DNA from: Priestia megaterium
GTDB lineage: Bacteria > Bacillota > Bacilli > Bacillales > Bacillaceae_H
Length of the DNA: 64,000 bases
Direction: 5' to 3'
NCBI RefSeq assembly: GCF_023824195.1
Contig: NZ_CP085448.1
Location: 38,912 to 102,911, forward strand
The notes under the pieces were generated by a model that searched no databases, was not told the DNA's origin, and was given only the letters and a program-made list of their open reading frames with translations. The position numbers and the translations under genes were made by a program. Positions 26,084-34,679 of the stretch are shown here, in pieces (the stretch's first letter is position 1; the number at the start of each line of letters is the position of its first letter).

Positions 26084-26758
26084 TTACTGCGATCTTACCC
26101 ATGCAGTACCATTCCAGAACCACCATTGTTTATTCTGGGCATCGTAATAGTATGTTGACCAGTTAGTGCCATTGTAGTAGTGATAAAAGGGGGCTTTATA
26201 TAACCACTGTGTCCAAGCTCCAGTATTATCGAGAAGATACCATAATTCTCCAACTTGCACCCATCCTGTCTGCGGTATGCCATTAACATAAAAGTACCAT
26301 TTTCCACCTTGTTGAACCCATCCATTTCGGGCTTGAAAATCACTTGTAGCGATCATTGACCAATAATTGGTATTATTTTGTGGTGAATATACTTGTCCAA
26401 TACCAATTCGAGTGATATTTGGGTCTAATATGTTAGCATAATGAGGTGGACTATTTATCCACGCGTTTACAACCTTTTGGGCTGTATCTAGTGTTGATCC
26501 AGGTCCACAAGCAATGTTAAAAACAGCATACACATTTGTAATTCCTTCTCTATTTAATAAAACGCCCTCATCCCCGCCAATTGTAGGACTATAATGTTCG
26601 CAAGATTGATTTACAGCCATATCTTGCGCTTTAATCGCAGTTAATCTATTTAAAGTAGCATCTACTTGTAAGGGTCTTAATCCATTTCTTTGTCTTTCTT
26701 GGTTAATCAAGGCAATAGCAGCTGATTCAACTACAGTATTACCACCATTTAAAGCCAT
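26084..26758 (-). CDS. CAP-domain (YkwD/SCP-like) protein with cell-wall-binding repeats
   Basis: 224 residues. Residues about 10-145 are a CAP domain: SAAIALINQERQRNGLRPLQ, AQDMAVNQSCEHYSP, AWINSPPHYANILDPNITRI and GIGQVYSPQNNTNYW. This is like YkwD/SafA-associated proteins. Residues about 147-190 are choline-binding-like repeats (GWVQQGGKWYFYVNGIPQTG, WVQVGELWYLLDNTGAW). A Tyr/Trp-rich tail follows. No signal peptide, suggesting assembly onto the spore from the mother cell. Biochemical activity of bacterial CAP domains is mostly unknown. Confidence 0.8.
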   Translation of the reverse strand: MALNGGNTVVESAAIALINQERQRNGLRPLQVDATLNRLTAIKAQDMAVNQSCEHYSPTIGGDEGVLLNREGITNVYAVFNIACGPGSTLDTAQKVVNAWINSPPHYANILDPNITRIGIGQVYSPQNNTNYWSMIATSDFQARNGWVQQGGKWYFYVNGIPQTGWVQVGELWYLLDNTGAWTQWLYKAPFYHYYNGTNWSTYYYDAQNKQWWFWNGTAWVRSQ

Positions 26759-26856
26759 TTATTCCTTCACTCCTATATTAATAGTTTTATAATGCTTGTA
26801 CATATTTAATATATACAAGAGTGAGTGAATTGCTTGGACATCTATCAAAATAGCTT

Positions 26857-27679
26857 GTATACCGTATTCATATCTAGTTAAGTCGGGTAAGTTAGGGGCA
26901 TCGCTGCCCCTGCCTCCCCTAAGAACCGTGCGAGTCCCTTTCAAGACACATCGGCTCAAGCCTCCCATTGCAGATCCATTTGCTGTCGTATCCTCATCAC
27001 ATACCATATCGGTAAGTAAAACGTACGCCGACGCTCCAAATGGAGGTATACATAACAGTACGTTTCTTTCGTCAGAAGATAGCCACAACCTTATGTTCCT
27101 ACGAGAGACCAACGAGAAGTCAGCTCCTTTTCGGGCCTATCATGGGTTTGTCCGTAAGGACGATAGTATCCATCCAGTTATACAGTTTCCTGCTTTCCTG
27201 TTCTCTTTCGAGATAATGGCATTTGCTTTCTCTCGTATCCTTTACCCTCTGCCACATCGTTTGACTTTGCAGTCATCCTACTGTTTACACAGATGACAAA
27301 GGGCTTACCAAGTTCCGCATCTTATAGATACAACGAGGTTAGGTGGGTTCTTTACTCCGGGCAAGATACGGGACGCGTCACAGCAGCATTATGAATCTGC
27401 TTTTCCTCTTGCCAATACCCAGGCAAATCTGTGCACTATCCTGAGCTAACATTGACGAAGCTTACAAACCTTCACTAATGTTCACCATGCTCATCTTCCC
27501 CTAGCAGTGTTCCGAGTCGTGCACTGACTCTCTGTTTCCGCATTTCCGCATGCAACCCACGAATCCGTTACCAGAAACGCAGTTTTGGACGGGGATAGCT
27601 TTTGCGTCTAAACCAGTGGCATAAGCCACACTATATAAAAGCGACATCTTGTCGCACCATAATGTGATTTCTAGGAAGT
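26857..27679 (-). repeat. dif-like site 26, split by a group II intron
   Basis: Minus strand: arm ACTTCCTAGAA (27669-27679, identical to the B. subtilis dif arm), spacer ATCACA, TTATG (27658-27662), intron, TTAACT (26876-26881). Palindrome 26857-26869 follows. The same split point as at 6951/7729. Confidence 0.88.
26882..27657 (-). mobile_element. ORF-less group II intron, copy 2
   Basis: 776 nt, nearly identical to copy 1 on the minus strand: starts GTGCGAC, ends CGAC, with domain V (GAGCCGATGTGTCTTG / GCACGGTTC). No reverse transcriptase. Reading frames inside it are chance. Confidence 0.85.
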
Positions 27680-27896
27680 AGATATAAAAATAATAAAATT
27701 TTTATATAGAATCAGCACTTGTCCTCACCCTTATCATTGACGTGCATATTATAAGTTGAGCGTTCCATTCTCATTAACTACTTTGTCTTTTATAAGATTT
27801 AAGAAACAATTACTGTTTAAGCCTCAGTAGTTGTTTCTTCTTTTACGCTGTATATCGTATACATCTTTAGTTAACATAATCGTTATTATCGGAAAT
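27680..27896 (-). repeat. Gene-free module and dif-like site 27
   Basis: Site 27869-27896, minus strand: arm ATTTCCGATAA, spacer TAACGA, arm TTATGTTAACT. Palindrome 27850-27862, terminator 27802-27840. Body is the sister copy of 22918-23040. Confidence 0.85.
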
Positions 27897-28016
27897 AAAT
27901 AATGGGATCTTATTAGATAAGATCCCATTACGACTGAACTTAAAGACTCTTTAACATATTTTGTTTAAGGTTTTTTGCTATATTCATAAGGGTCCGAACA
28001 TTTTGGGCCTATTTCT

Positions 28017-28025
28017 CATATTGTA
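28017..28025 (+). promoter_or_regulatory. SigK-type -10 (CATATTGTA)
   Basis: Fits CATA-n3-TA, 34 bp before the start of the collagen-like gene. A terminator hairpin (GGATCTTATTAGATAAGATCC) lies upstream at about 27903-27925. Confidence 0.4.
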
Positions 28026-28058
28026 TTAGGTATTAATAATATATTGAGGTGAAAAAAT

Positions 28059-28520
28059 ATGGATGTAAGTTATATAGATTCTTATTTTTATCCAAGACTT
28101 TTGGGCCCACAGTTCCCATCCCCTAGTCTCCCTGGTGGTTTCCCTGGATCGCCTGGTGGTTTCCCCGGATCACCTGGTGGTTTCCCCGGATCACCTGGTG
28201 GTTTCCCTGGATCACCTGGTGGTTTCCCCGGATCACCTGGTGGTTTCCCCGGATCACCTGGTGGACAGCAAGCTCCAACTGCCCCACCACCAGCATTCAT
28301 CCCACAACAGCAAACAGCAACACCATTTGCAGTCGATCCAGGCGCCATTTCGTTGTGTTTATTCCGTAACACATATATATGGCTTAGAAATGGGTCAAGT
28401 TTTTGGTATTTCCCTATTTTTGTGGGACCGAGATCAGTTGCTGGTTTCAGATGGAATGGACGATTCTGGACTATTTTTGGTATAGATACAAGACGAATTG
28501 TTTCATTTACATGTTTCTAA
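28059..28520 (+). CDS. Collagen-like spore protein with GFPGSPG repeats
   Basis: 153 residues. Head [20 protein letters not shown], then six GFPGSPG units (about residues 26-68), then a Gln/Pro/Ala linker. The C-terminal domain is hydrophobic and Trp/Phe-rich ([40 protein letters not shown]). GXY triplets form collagen-like stalks in exosporium proteins. The start follows a GAGGTG ribosome-binding site. The 21-bp repeat units are nearly identical, so repeat number likely varies between strains. The next gene starts 42 bp downstream. Confidence 0.7.
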   Translation: MDVSYIDSYFYPRLLGPQFPSPSLPGGFPGSPGGFPGSPGGFPGSPGGFPGSPGGFPGSPGGFPGSPGGQQAPTAPPPAFIPQQQTATPFAVDPGAISLCLFRNTYIWLRNGSSFWYFPIFVGPRSVAGFRWNGRFWTIFGIDTRRIVSFTCF

Positions 28521-28562
28521 GTATTCATAATTTATGGCACCAGAAAAGGGGAGGAATCAGCT

Positions 28563-29015
28563 TTGCAACCTACAGAGAAGGTCAGGGTTAGTATGCCATT
28601 TCCATCACGATGGGGTATCCATGCTGAGATTGCAGGTAGACCTATGGTTTGGGGTGTGCTTATCATTAACTCTATTACAGGTAATAGAGTAATGGGTACA
28701 GTTAATTTTCGTAGCACTCTCATTCCCATTAATGGATATTGGAATGAGAGTGCCAAACAAATCGGCTTTGATTCACCCTATGCCACATATTCTGGTAACT
28801 TAACTATGTTTGATGATTCCACTACTAAAATTCGACATCTTGTTTTAAGTGGGCGGGTTATTATGAACCCACCTTCTTTACTAGCAGGTAGGAATGGAAC
28901 TTGGGTTGCTACGACAGATACAAGTCTCACAGGACCTGCCGTTAGCAACATCGATTTGCCTCCTGTTGGCGCCTTTTTAACATCAAATATACTTCATAGT
29001 GGACTTGAACGTTGA
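28563..29015 (+). CDS. Beta-sheet-rich protein of unknown function
   Basis: 150 residues, TTG start after GGGGAGG. Strand-rich throughout: RVSMPFPSRWGIHAEIAGRP, VWGVLIINSITGNRVMGTVN, NGYWNESAKQIGFDSPYATY, VATTDTSLTGPAVSNID. The GYW...FDSPYATYSGNL and GTW stretches suggest an avidin-like or lipocalin-like barrel, but I cannot name the family. Co-directional with the collagen-like gene, probably one transcript. Downstream hairpin at 29047-29093 ends the unit. Confidence 0.6.
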   Translation: MQPTEKVRVSMPFPSRWGIHAEIAGRPMVWGVLIINSITGNRVMGTVNFRSTLIPINGYWNESAKQIGFDSPYATYSGNLTMFDDSTTKIRHLVLSGRVIMNPPSLLAGRNGTWVATTDTSLTGPAVSNIDLPPVGAFLTSNILHSGLER

Positions 29016-29024
29016 GAAAATCCT

Positions 29025-29094
29025 TTGAAAATATACAACTTAAAAAGCAAAAAAACTAACTTTGAGTCAGAAAGAAGTTAGTTTTTTTGCTTTT
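29025..29094 (+). repeat. Header remnant (terminator only)
   Basis: ATATACAACTTAAAAAGCAA and the following hairpin resemble a plus-oriented header with its dif-like site lost. In this place it serves as terminator for the gene before it. Confidence 0.5.
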
Positions 29095-29139
29095 AATGAT
29101 ATAGATTAATACATCATCTTATAAAATTATAGAGAATTC

Positions 29140-29568
29140 CTAATAAGTATTATAAATATTTTCGCATGTTTCAGCTTTTGGTTGATAAAAGCAATGAAGC
29201 TTATATCGAGCAACAAGGGGTTGATTGTACCATGTTTGAGGGCACTGTTGAGGAGGTCTGAAATACCATAAACTAAATTTTGCAGGCCAACTACGTTCTC
29301 CTCTGACAGTTCGACGTGCCAAACGTTTTTCACTTTCTCTTGCTCTTTGATAGAAATAGCCTTTTTGAGTAGCTTCAAATGCATGGGGTTGATAAATCAT
29401 TTGTGGAATAGTTCTCAGTCCTTTAAAATCAGAGCAATTCGCCCTGATTCGATTAACTCCCACATTTCCTATAAGAAGCATCCCCTTTTCGCCTTCACCT
29501 TCACCTTCTGCTCTAAGGAGTCTCGCTAAAAGAGCTATGTCTGAAGTGGTAGCTTTAACAACCGCCAT
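29140..29568 (-). CDS. cwlJ: CwlJ-like germination cell-wall hydrolase
   Basis: 142 residues in the SleB/CwlJ hydrolase family: ATTSDIALLARLLRAEGEGE, GMLLIGNVGVNRIRANCSDF, QMIYQPHAFEATQKGYFYQR, and near the C-terminus WYNQPLVARYKLHCFYQP. The early Glu in RAEGE is the likely catalytic residue of the family. CwlJ degrades spore cortex peptidoglycan at germination. There is no signal peptide and no peptidoglycan-binding domain, the form expected for CwlJ rather than SleB. TCTGGAGGTG precedes ATG. Possibly a plasmid paralogue of the chromosomal gene. Confidence 0.88.
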   Translation of the reverse strand: MAVVKATTSDIALLARLLRAEGEGEGEKGMLLIGNVGVNRIRANCSDFKGLRTIPQMIYQPHAFEATQKGYFYQRARESEKRLARRTVRGERSWPAKFSLWYFRPPQQCPQTWYNQPLVARYKLHCFYQPKAETCENIYNTY

Positions 29569-29761
29569 AATTTCACCTCCAGAAATTAAGATATTTCTTT
29601 ATAGCTTGTATAATGCCTTTTCGTTATTTTCTATTTTAAAAATAGGCTTTTCTCTACTATTACTTCTTACTTATTTTTTTCAAAATATGGACATTCACCC
29701 AAAAAGGAAGCTAGGTAAATGCATATTCTTGCTTTGATAAGAAAAAACGGAGGTTTTGATC

Positions 29762-29875
29762 ATGAATTCAGAAATGCACTTGTTACCTAATTTATATTTT
29801 CAAGAAAATCAGTTAAACCATGGAGACGTACGGTTTATGGGGAGAGCTGGTTTCGGTGGCCCCTGGTTTTGGTAG
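29762..29875 (+). CDS. Small spore-type peptide
   Basis: 37 residues: MNSEMHLLPNLYFQENQLNH, GDVRFMGRAGFGGPWFW. GGAGG lies 9 bp before ATG. The GRAGFGGPWF end resembles the starts of small Gly/Phe-rich Bacillus peptides. In a shifted frame the sequence would continue PWFGSPFLY, so the end may be damaged. Low certainty. Confidence 0.4.
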   Translation: MNSEMHLLPNLYFQENQLNHGDVRFMGRAGFGGPWFW

Positions 29876-30031
29876 TCCCTTTTTATATTAATTGATAGTT
29901 TATTAGCAGGCTCTTTGTTTTCCCCATGTGATTTAGCATAGATCCGAAACAAATTGAATTGACTAGACTGATGAAATAAAACCATCAGTCTAAATATATA
30001 ATTTAAACTAGTACAAGTCATACTGGTGTTA

Positions 30032-30520
30032 CTAACAAACAACAATTATTTTATACGGTGTTGTTTGGGCAGGAATACTCTTTGTTGTAGGTCCATAAAC
30101 AACTATTAAGTTTCGATTTGAAGGGTACCTTGTAAATGCTTGCCCATTTTTTAATACAATCTGAGTAGAAGGAGCAATATTTAATTTTAATTTGCCATCA
30201 CTGCTCTCCAATTGACTATTAAAATAGTCTACTTTTACATTTTGATAAGGTGTATCTTTAACCATAATAACTGCGCGATATTGTGGTGGAAATATCAAGG
30301 GAACTGCTACATCCATATCATAAAACGCTGTTATTCTATCTCCTATAGATAACATTGCATAATCAACAACATAAGTGTCTGGTGTCATAACAAAATTCAC
30401 TAAAGTTCCGTAACCGTTATCTACTGATACTAATTTATTACATCCTGTTTCTTCATTTATTCCTGTCATAAAATCGCTAATCATAGTTATTACTCCACTG
30501 AATGATTGAAAATTAGTCAC
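30032..30520 (-). CDS. Strand-rich protein of unknown function
   Basis: 162 residues from a GTG start 6 bp after GGAGGT; a longer frame reaches 30643 without such a site. Features: VTNFQSFSGVITMISDFMTG, CNKLVSVDNGYGTLVNFVMT, VVDYAMLSIGDRITAFYDMD, VPLIFPPQYRAVIMVKDTPY. Alternating strands and IGDRITAFYD suggest an OB-like barrel. Ends in a Cys. I recognise the type from Bacilli but not a function. Confidence 0.6.
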   Translation of the reverse strand: MTNFQSFSGVITMISDFMTGINEETGCNKLVSVDNGYGTLVNFVMTPDTYVVDYAMLSIGDRITAFYDMDVAVPLIFPPQYRAVIMVKDTPYQNVKVDYFNSQLESSDGKLKLNIAPSTQIVLKNGQAFTRYPSNRNLIVVYGPTTKSIPAQTTPYKIIVVC

Positions 30521-30769
30521 TTTTATACCTCCAATTAAACGCTCATGTTTATATAAATTATTCATCAGGGAGATCTGTGTTATTTTTTTGTAATTGACCA
30601 CTCTTATATAATAATGAACTATATCCAAAAGCCTTAAAATCAATGATCCTAAGGCTTTTTAGAATAACTTACTAGATCTGAAAAATCAAAGCTTTATAAA
30701 TTCATCAATTCCAGCATATTCAGTCTCTTTACTTTAAGTAACTTACCTATAATGAATAAAACAAATGAT

Positions 30770-31089
30770 GCAACAAATATAAAAAACATTGGCTAATCCT
30801 TAGCCAATGTTTTTTATATTTAGATAAATACTCTGAGGAAAGCATTTTCTCAAAAAAAAACGGATGATTCTAAGAATCCAGATTACATTCTATTCATCGA
30901 CCTGTTTTCAGGTGAATTGTTTATACGAATAACATTTAACAATTTGAGCAAACTACCCAAGATGATGGATATCATCTCATGTATAATAACCTTTGAAAAA
31001 AACTTCTGATTGAGCCCAGGAGTTTTTTTCTCTTTTTATACTGTATACGCCATACATGTTTAGTTAACATAATCATCATTATCGGCATC
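30770..31089 (-). repeat. dif-like site 28, full header and gene-free body
   Basis: Site 31062-31089, minus strand: arm GATGCCGATAA, spacer TGATGA, arm TTATGTTAACT. Palindrome 31043-31055, terminator 30996-31034, motif 30944-30975 (GATGA/TCATC stem, another covarying form). The body left of it matches 10960-11130 and 37100-37255, including the CATTGGCTAAG hairpin. Confidence 0.85.
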
Positions 31090-31225
31090 AAAAGACCCTT
31101 AAATGATTTAAGGGTCTTTTGATGGGTCGGTAGGTAAATTAATCAGTAAAAAGCATAAAATAGCCCAAAGCTTTACTATCAAGGTTATCCCTAGACTTTT
31201 GCCCTTATCACTTCTCCTATAAATA

Positions 31226-31234
31226 CATAAGTTA
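31226..31234 (+). promoter_or_regulatory. SigK-type -10 (CATAAGTTA)
   Basis: Fits CATA-n3-TA, 47 bp before the start at 31281. Confidence 0.4.
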
Positions 31235-31280
31235 TAGGGTATTTACCCCAATTTGGAAAATTTAGAGGAGAGATGACCAG

Positions 31281-31595
31281 ATGAACCCATATAATTATTA
31301 TCCTGGATATATTCCGCAACAGACTGAATACTATAACTATATCCCTTATGATTACGATCTATATACACCACAGCAAGAACAAGAGGAGTTTGATAGACAA
31401 CAACCTCAAAGTCTAGGAGGGTTTGAAAGAAGAATTAGAAATCTTGAAAGACAAAACCAGCAACAGGCAAGAGAAATTACCCGGCTAAATCAAATTGTTG
31501 AACGCCATACATTCCGTCTGAATAGGTTAAATCAAAGACTACGTGCGGTAGAAAGCAGATTAAATATTCCATTTACAAGTCACGACGGTTTTTAA
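31281..31595 (+). CDS. Tyr-rich coiled-coil spore protein
   Basis: 104 residues. Head MNPYNYYPGYIPQQTEYYNY, a Gln/Glu linker, then a coiled coil (FERRIRNLERQNQQQAREIT, RLNQIVERHTFRLNRLNQRL) and the end LNIPFTSHDGF. AGAGGAGAG precedes ATG. The Tyr head plus coiled coil resembles spore coat proteins of the YtxO/CotO type in general layout only. A terminator follows at 31610-31646. Confidence 0.65.
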   Translation: MNPYNYYPGYIPQQTEYYNYIPYDYDLYTPQQEQEEFDRQQPQSLGGFERRIRNLERQNQQQAREITRLNQIVERHTFRLNRLNQRLRAVESRLNIPFTSHDGF

Positions 31596-31673
31596 ATTCT
31601 ATTATAAGAGAAAAATCCCTTAAAATTATAATTCTAAGGGATTTTAACATCGTATATTTTCTCATACTACGAG

Positions 31674-31790
31674 CAAACTACTCAAGATGGATAGCGTCCT
31701 TCGTAGCAAGATTTATATTTTCCTCGTTCCACCTAATAAACTACCTCCCGACCTTTCCAAACGACTTAGGGGTAGTTTGTTTTTTATGGA
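31674..31790 (-). repeat. Header remnant without site
   Basis: Motif (GAGCAAACTACTCAAGATGG, from 31674) and hairpin (AAACTACCTC...GGGGTAGTTTG). No palindrome or dif-like site follows. A separate terminator is at about 31865-31903. Confidence 0.55.
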
Positions 31791-31928
31791 CAAGGAGTCC
31801 TAACATTTTAAAACAGGCATATGATTTATAAAGTCCTCACGTGCTTGTAAATTGAACTAGTAGATAACCCTTGAATGTATTGATTCATGGGTTATTTACT
31901 TTTTATATGAATTAATACATCGTAACCA

Positions 31929-32078
31929 GAGCAAATTACTCAAGACACTTTAAGTGTCACTCCAAAAACCATGATACGTTACAGAAAAACTTACTGATCT
32001 CTGTCCAGTAGGTTTTTCGCTTTTTTAGGATGTATATGGTATACAGAGCTAGTTACCATAATGTTGTTTATCGGAAAT
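31929..32078 (-). repeat. dif-like site 29 and full header
   Basis: Site 32051-32078, minus strand: arm ATTTCCGATAA, spacer ACAACA, arm TTATGGTAACT. Palindrome GTATACCATATAC 32032-32044, terminator 31983-32024, motif 31929-31953 (GACAC/GTGTC stem). Confidence 0.87.
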
Positions 32079-32120
32079 AAAAAGGCCTTTATAATTTACA
32101 AAGGCCTTTGAAAAAATTGT

Positions 32121-32300
32121 TTAGTTAAGCTTAAAGAATGTAGGTTTATCAGAGATTCTCAAAAAGACCTCTATTTTGGCTTCTTCCTTACAAAACAAAC
32201 AACTGAGTTTAGAATTGCTAATTTTCTTTACATGAGGAACATCAAAGCACGTAATACCTTCCTTAACATGTTTCTTACAAACCACTAACATATATTTCAT
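32121..32300 (-). CDS. CxxH/CxxC small zinc-binding-type protein
   Basis: 59 residues: MKYMLVVCKKHVKEGITCFD, VPHVKKISNSKLSCLFCKEE, AKIEVFLRISDKPTFFKLN. CKKH and CLFC match the CxxH/CxxC family of small Bacillus proteins (compare CKEH...CEYC). The four residues probably bind zinc. It starts 17 bp after the DUF2935 gene ends, so the two form an operon. Function unknown. Confidence 0.65.
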   Translation of the reverse strand: MKYMLVVCKKHVKEGITCFDVPHVKKISNSKLSCLFCKEEAKIEVFLRISDKPTFFKLN

Positions 32301-32317
32301 CTCATTTCTTTCAGAAA

Positions 32318-33118
32318 TTAGGATTGATCTTGGTTTCTTAAGCTAGCTTCAAACATATCAATGATATGAAGAAATCTTTCGGCTTCACGAAAAGTATGAT
32401 CTGCTAGAAGTGGATGGATAATACTCTTAATTCTGCATTCTTCAATTAATTCTCTGGCCGTTTTCTTAAAATCCCGAAGTGATGCAACTGAAACACGGTT
32501 TTCATCAAGAAATTGATCTAGAAGGGGGACAGTCTGAGATTGAGGTTTCATAGATTCCAAGTCTCTTGCTTGAAAAACTAATTGATCAAAATCATTGCTA
32601 AAGTTTCTAGCCATATCTACTAGTTTTCTTTCTGATGGATCAAGGAGATGACCTATAAATTTGGCATGATCAGCCATAATTCTTAAAAAGAATACATTTT
32701 CCTTGATAATAGCATCAGCGAGTGGTTTTAATTTTCCCTCGTTTAATTCAATCAGTCTCTTTCTAAAATAGTTAGCTTCTCTACTAATATGGTCAACCAA
32801 CAGAGGAAAGTTATTTGCCCCTTGCATTCGGCCATCTAAAATTAAACCTAAAATCTTTCTTTTAAAAGCAAATATGCCAGTAGCAGCTTGTTGAACCTCT
32901 GAATTAAACCTTTTCATTTGTTCAGGATCTGTTTGGTTAGTAAATGAGTGAGCCCTGTGTTCTATCTGTTCAAACAAATGATAAAATTGATTTGCTTCCT
33001 GAATTAATTGAGTATCTTCACATCTAAAACCCAATCTAAGAAATAAAGAATGTTCTTTCATAATCCTTGACCAAAAACGAATTTCATCTAAGGATCTCTC
33101 TACAAATCCATCAATCAT
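32318..33118 (-). CDS. DUF2935 helical-bundle protein
   Basis: 266 residues with two similar helical halves. The first begins SLDEIRFWSRIMKEHSLFLR, the second NVFFLRIMADHAKFIGHLLD. Each has the EH/DH pattern and ends in RE-x-ANYFRKR or REAERFLH. The layout is that of DUF2935 proteins of spore formers; a hemerythrin-like metal site is possible. GGGGGAG precedes ATG. It lies upstream of the CxxH/CxxC gene in the module between sites 29 and 30. Confidence 0.8.
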   Translation of the reverse strand: MIDGFVERSLDEIRFWSRIMKEHSLFLRLGFRCEDTQLIQEANQFYHLFEQIEHRAHSFTNQTDPEQMKRFNSEVQQAATGIFAFKRKILGLILDGRMQGANNFPLLVDHISREANYFRKRLIELNEGKLKPLADAIIKENVFFLRIMADHAKFIGHLLDPSERKLVDMARNFSNDFDQLVFQARDLESMKPQSQTVPLLDQFLDENRVSVASLRDFKKTARELIEECRIKSIIHPLLADHTFREAERFLHIIDMFEASLRNQDQS

Positions 33119-33220
33119 TATTACTCCCCCTACTACTGAAAATTAAATCCATTGTCATATTATTCGGATTTACCATTAGACATGCGTAAACCCATGAATA
33201 TGAATAACTATAAGTATTTT

Positions 33221-33381
33221 GAGCAAACTACACAAGACGTCGTGAGGCGTCCACAACCTATTTTCTTTAGCTATTCCAGAAAAAACTACCTTATCTCTCC
33301 TAAGTCTAAGGTAGTTTTTTTCTGTTTTTAAGCTGTATATCGTATACATGTTTAGTTAACATAATGAGTGTTATCGGCATT
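33221..33381 (-). repeat. dif-like site 30 and full header
   Basis: Site 33354-33381, minus strand: arm AATGCCGATAA, spacer CACTCA, arm TTATGTTAACT. Palindrome 33335-33347, terminator 33279-33326, motif 33221-33252 (GACGCC/GACGTC stem). Confidence 0.87.
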
Positions 33382-33481
33382 AACCTAATAAAAAATACAG
33401 ATTAAAAGTTAAATTTAGTTTAAATACCTAAAAACAGGCTCGTTTTCCTAGTTATAAGTCCATATCAAATCCTTAAATGAA

Positions 33482-33490
33482 CATATAGTA
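33482..33490 (+). promoter_or_regulatory. SigK-type -10 (CATATAGTA)
   Basis: Fits CATA-n3-TA, 31 bp before the TTG start at 33521. Confidence 0.45.
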
Positions 33491-33520
33491 TGTTGGAGAA
33501 AAGTCAAAGGAGAGATTACT

Positions 33521-33739
33521 TTGTATAACCATTATCAACCTGAAGTAAATCCTAACGATTTACAACATTTTCACCAATATGATTCTTTTTACAGACAACA
33601 ACAGCCTCAATACCATCAACAGCCTTATCATCCTCCTTATCATCCTCGTCCTCCTCGCTGTCGTTGGGTTCAAGAATGTAGATGGGTTCGTCGTTGCTAC
33701 CCACGAGATGGCTTCTACACTGATGGTTACGACTACTAA
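33521..33739 (+). CDS. His/Gln/Pro-rich spore-type protein
   Basis: 72 residues: MYNHYQPEVNPNDLQHFHQY, then QQQPQYHQQPYHPPYHPRPP, then CRWVQECRWVRRCYPRDGFY. TTG start 9 bp after AAAGGAG. The three cysteines in the basic Trp-rich end are conserved in the broken paralogue at 20918. Low-complexity His/Pro/Tyr proteins of this kind are typical of spore coats; role inferred. Confidence 0.7.
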   Translation: MYNHYQPEVNPNDLQHFHQYDSFYRQQQPQYHQQPYHPPYHPRPPRCRWVQECRWVRRCYPRDGFYTDGYDY

Positions 33740-33836
33740 AAGAGAAAAAACTACTGATAGGTCCAGTAGTTTTTTTCTCTTTTTAGGCTGTATACCATAT
33801 ACAAATTTAGTTTACATAATACCTCTTAAAAGAACC
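33740..33836 (-). repeat. Last site of the middle array, degraded
   Basis: Minus strand: XerD arm TTATGTAAACT (33809-33819, identical to B. subtilis dif), XerC-side arm GGTTCTTTTAA (weak). Palindrome 33790-33802, terminator 33740-33784. Confidence 0.75.
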
Positions 33837-34679
33837 AAACAGAAAAAAAATCCCTTGTGCGACAAGGGATTTCAAAAGGGTCTCTATTATGAATTATGCA
33901 GCTTTTTATCCATCCTTGATATGACTACATTTACCCGATACCCAAGTAGGAGGAGGGATAAAAAGTACACCTTTTATACGTATGCTTAAGGTTGTCCTAT
34001 ATTACCTTATTTATAAATTTGTTATACTATTATTCAGACTTTTCCGTTAATTTCAACATATAAATTCCCTAAAAGCTATCCGTCCTGCAACGATGGGGTA
34101 GCTTTCTTTTTTGTTAACGATAATAAGTACTTTAACACTTTATAATAGATTTAAATATCTTGTCCGTAAAAGTATACCTTTACGGACTTTTATTTTTGAT
34201 AAGAAATCTATCATTTTTATCGTTCGTTTAAGTTTGAAAATAAATTACGAACGTACTTTTTTATACTCAGAAGTTAAGTCGATTTTAAATTATTCAATTC
34301 CTGAAAAAAATGTACAATAACATCTATTGTTTTTTCGGTCGTTTAAAAAGGTTTATTTATAGATTTAAATAGACACTTTATTATTAATTTCTTGTTATCT
34401 CAAAAGGTGTACCTTTTTGGAATGTTTATAATGGACAGTCCTTACCATAGACGAACCATACATAGTTAGATTCAATAACAATTCGTTCTTAGAATTGCAA
34501 GGGTCTTTTTATATTTTGTCTCGTTAAAAAAACAAAAAGCCTGAAGGCTAGTTAAGCCGCCTAAAGGCGGACTATTTTGCTTTTAAGCAGAAATGAATTT
34601 TTTATAAAGCTCTTGAGCTAGAGCGCACTCTAGGTATTATACTGAGAAACATCTTAAGATTAGAAAGGATTGATCAGTA
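33837..34679. other. Gene-free boundary of the middle array
   Basis: Terminator-like hairpins at 33850-33872 (AATCCCTTGTGCGACAAGGGATT) and about 34527-34580 (GCCTGAAGGC; GCCGCCTAAAGGCGG). No dif-like sites and no convincing gene. It separates the cassettes from a block of ordinary metabolic genes. Confidence 0.5.
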
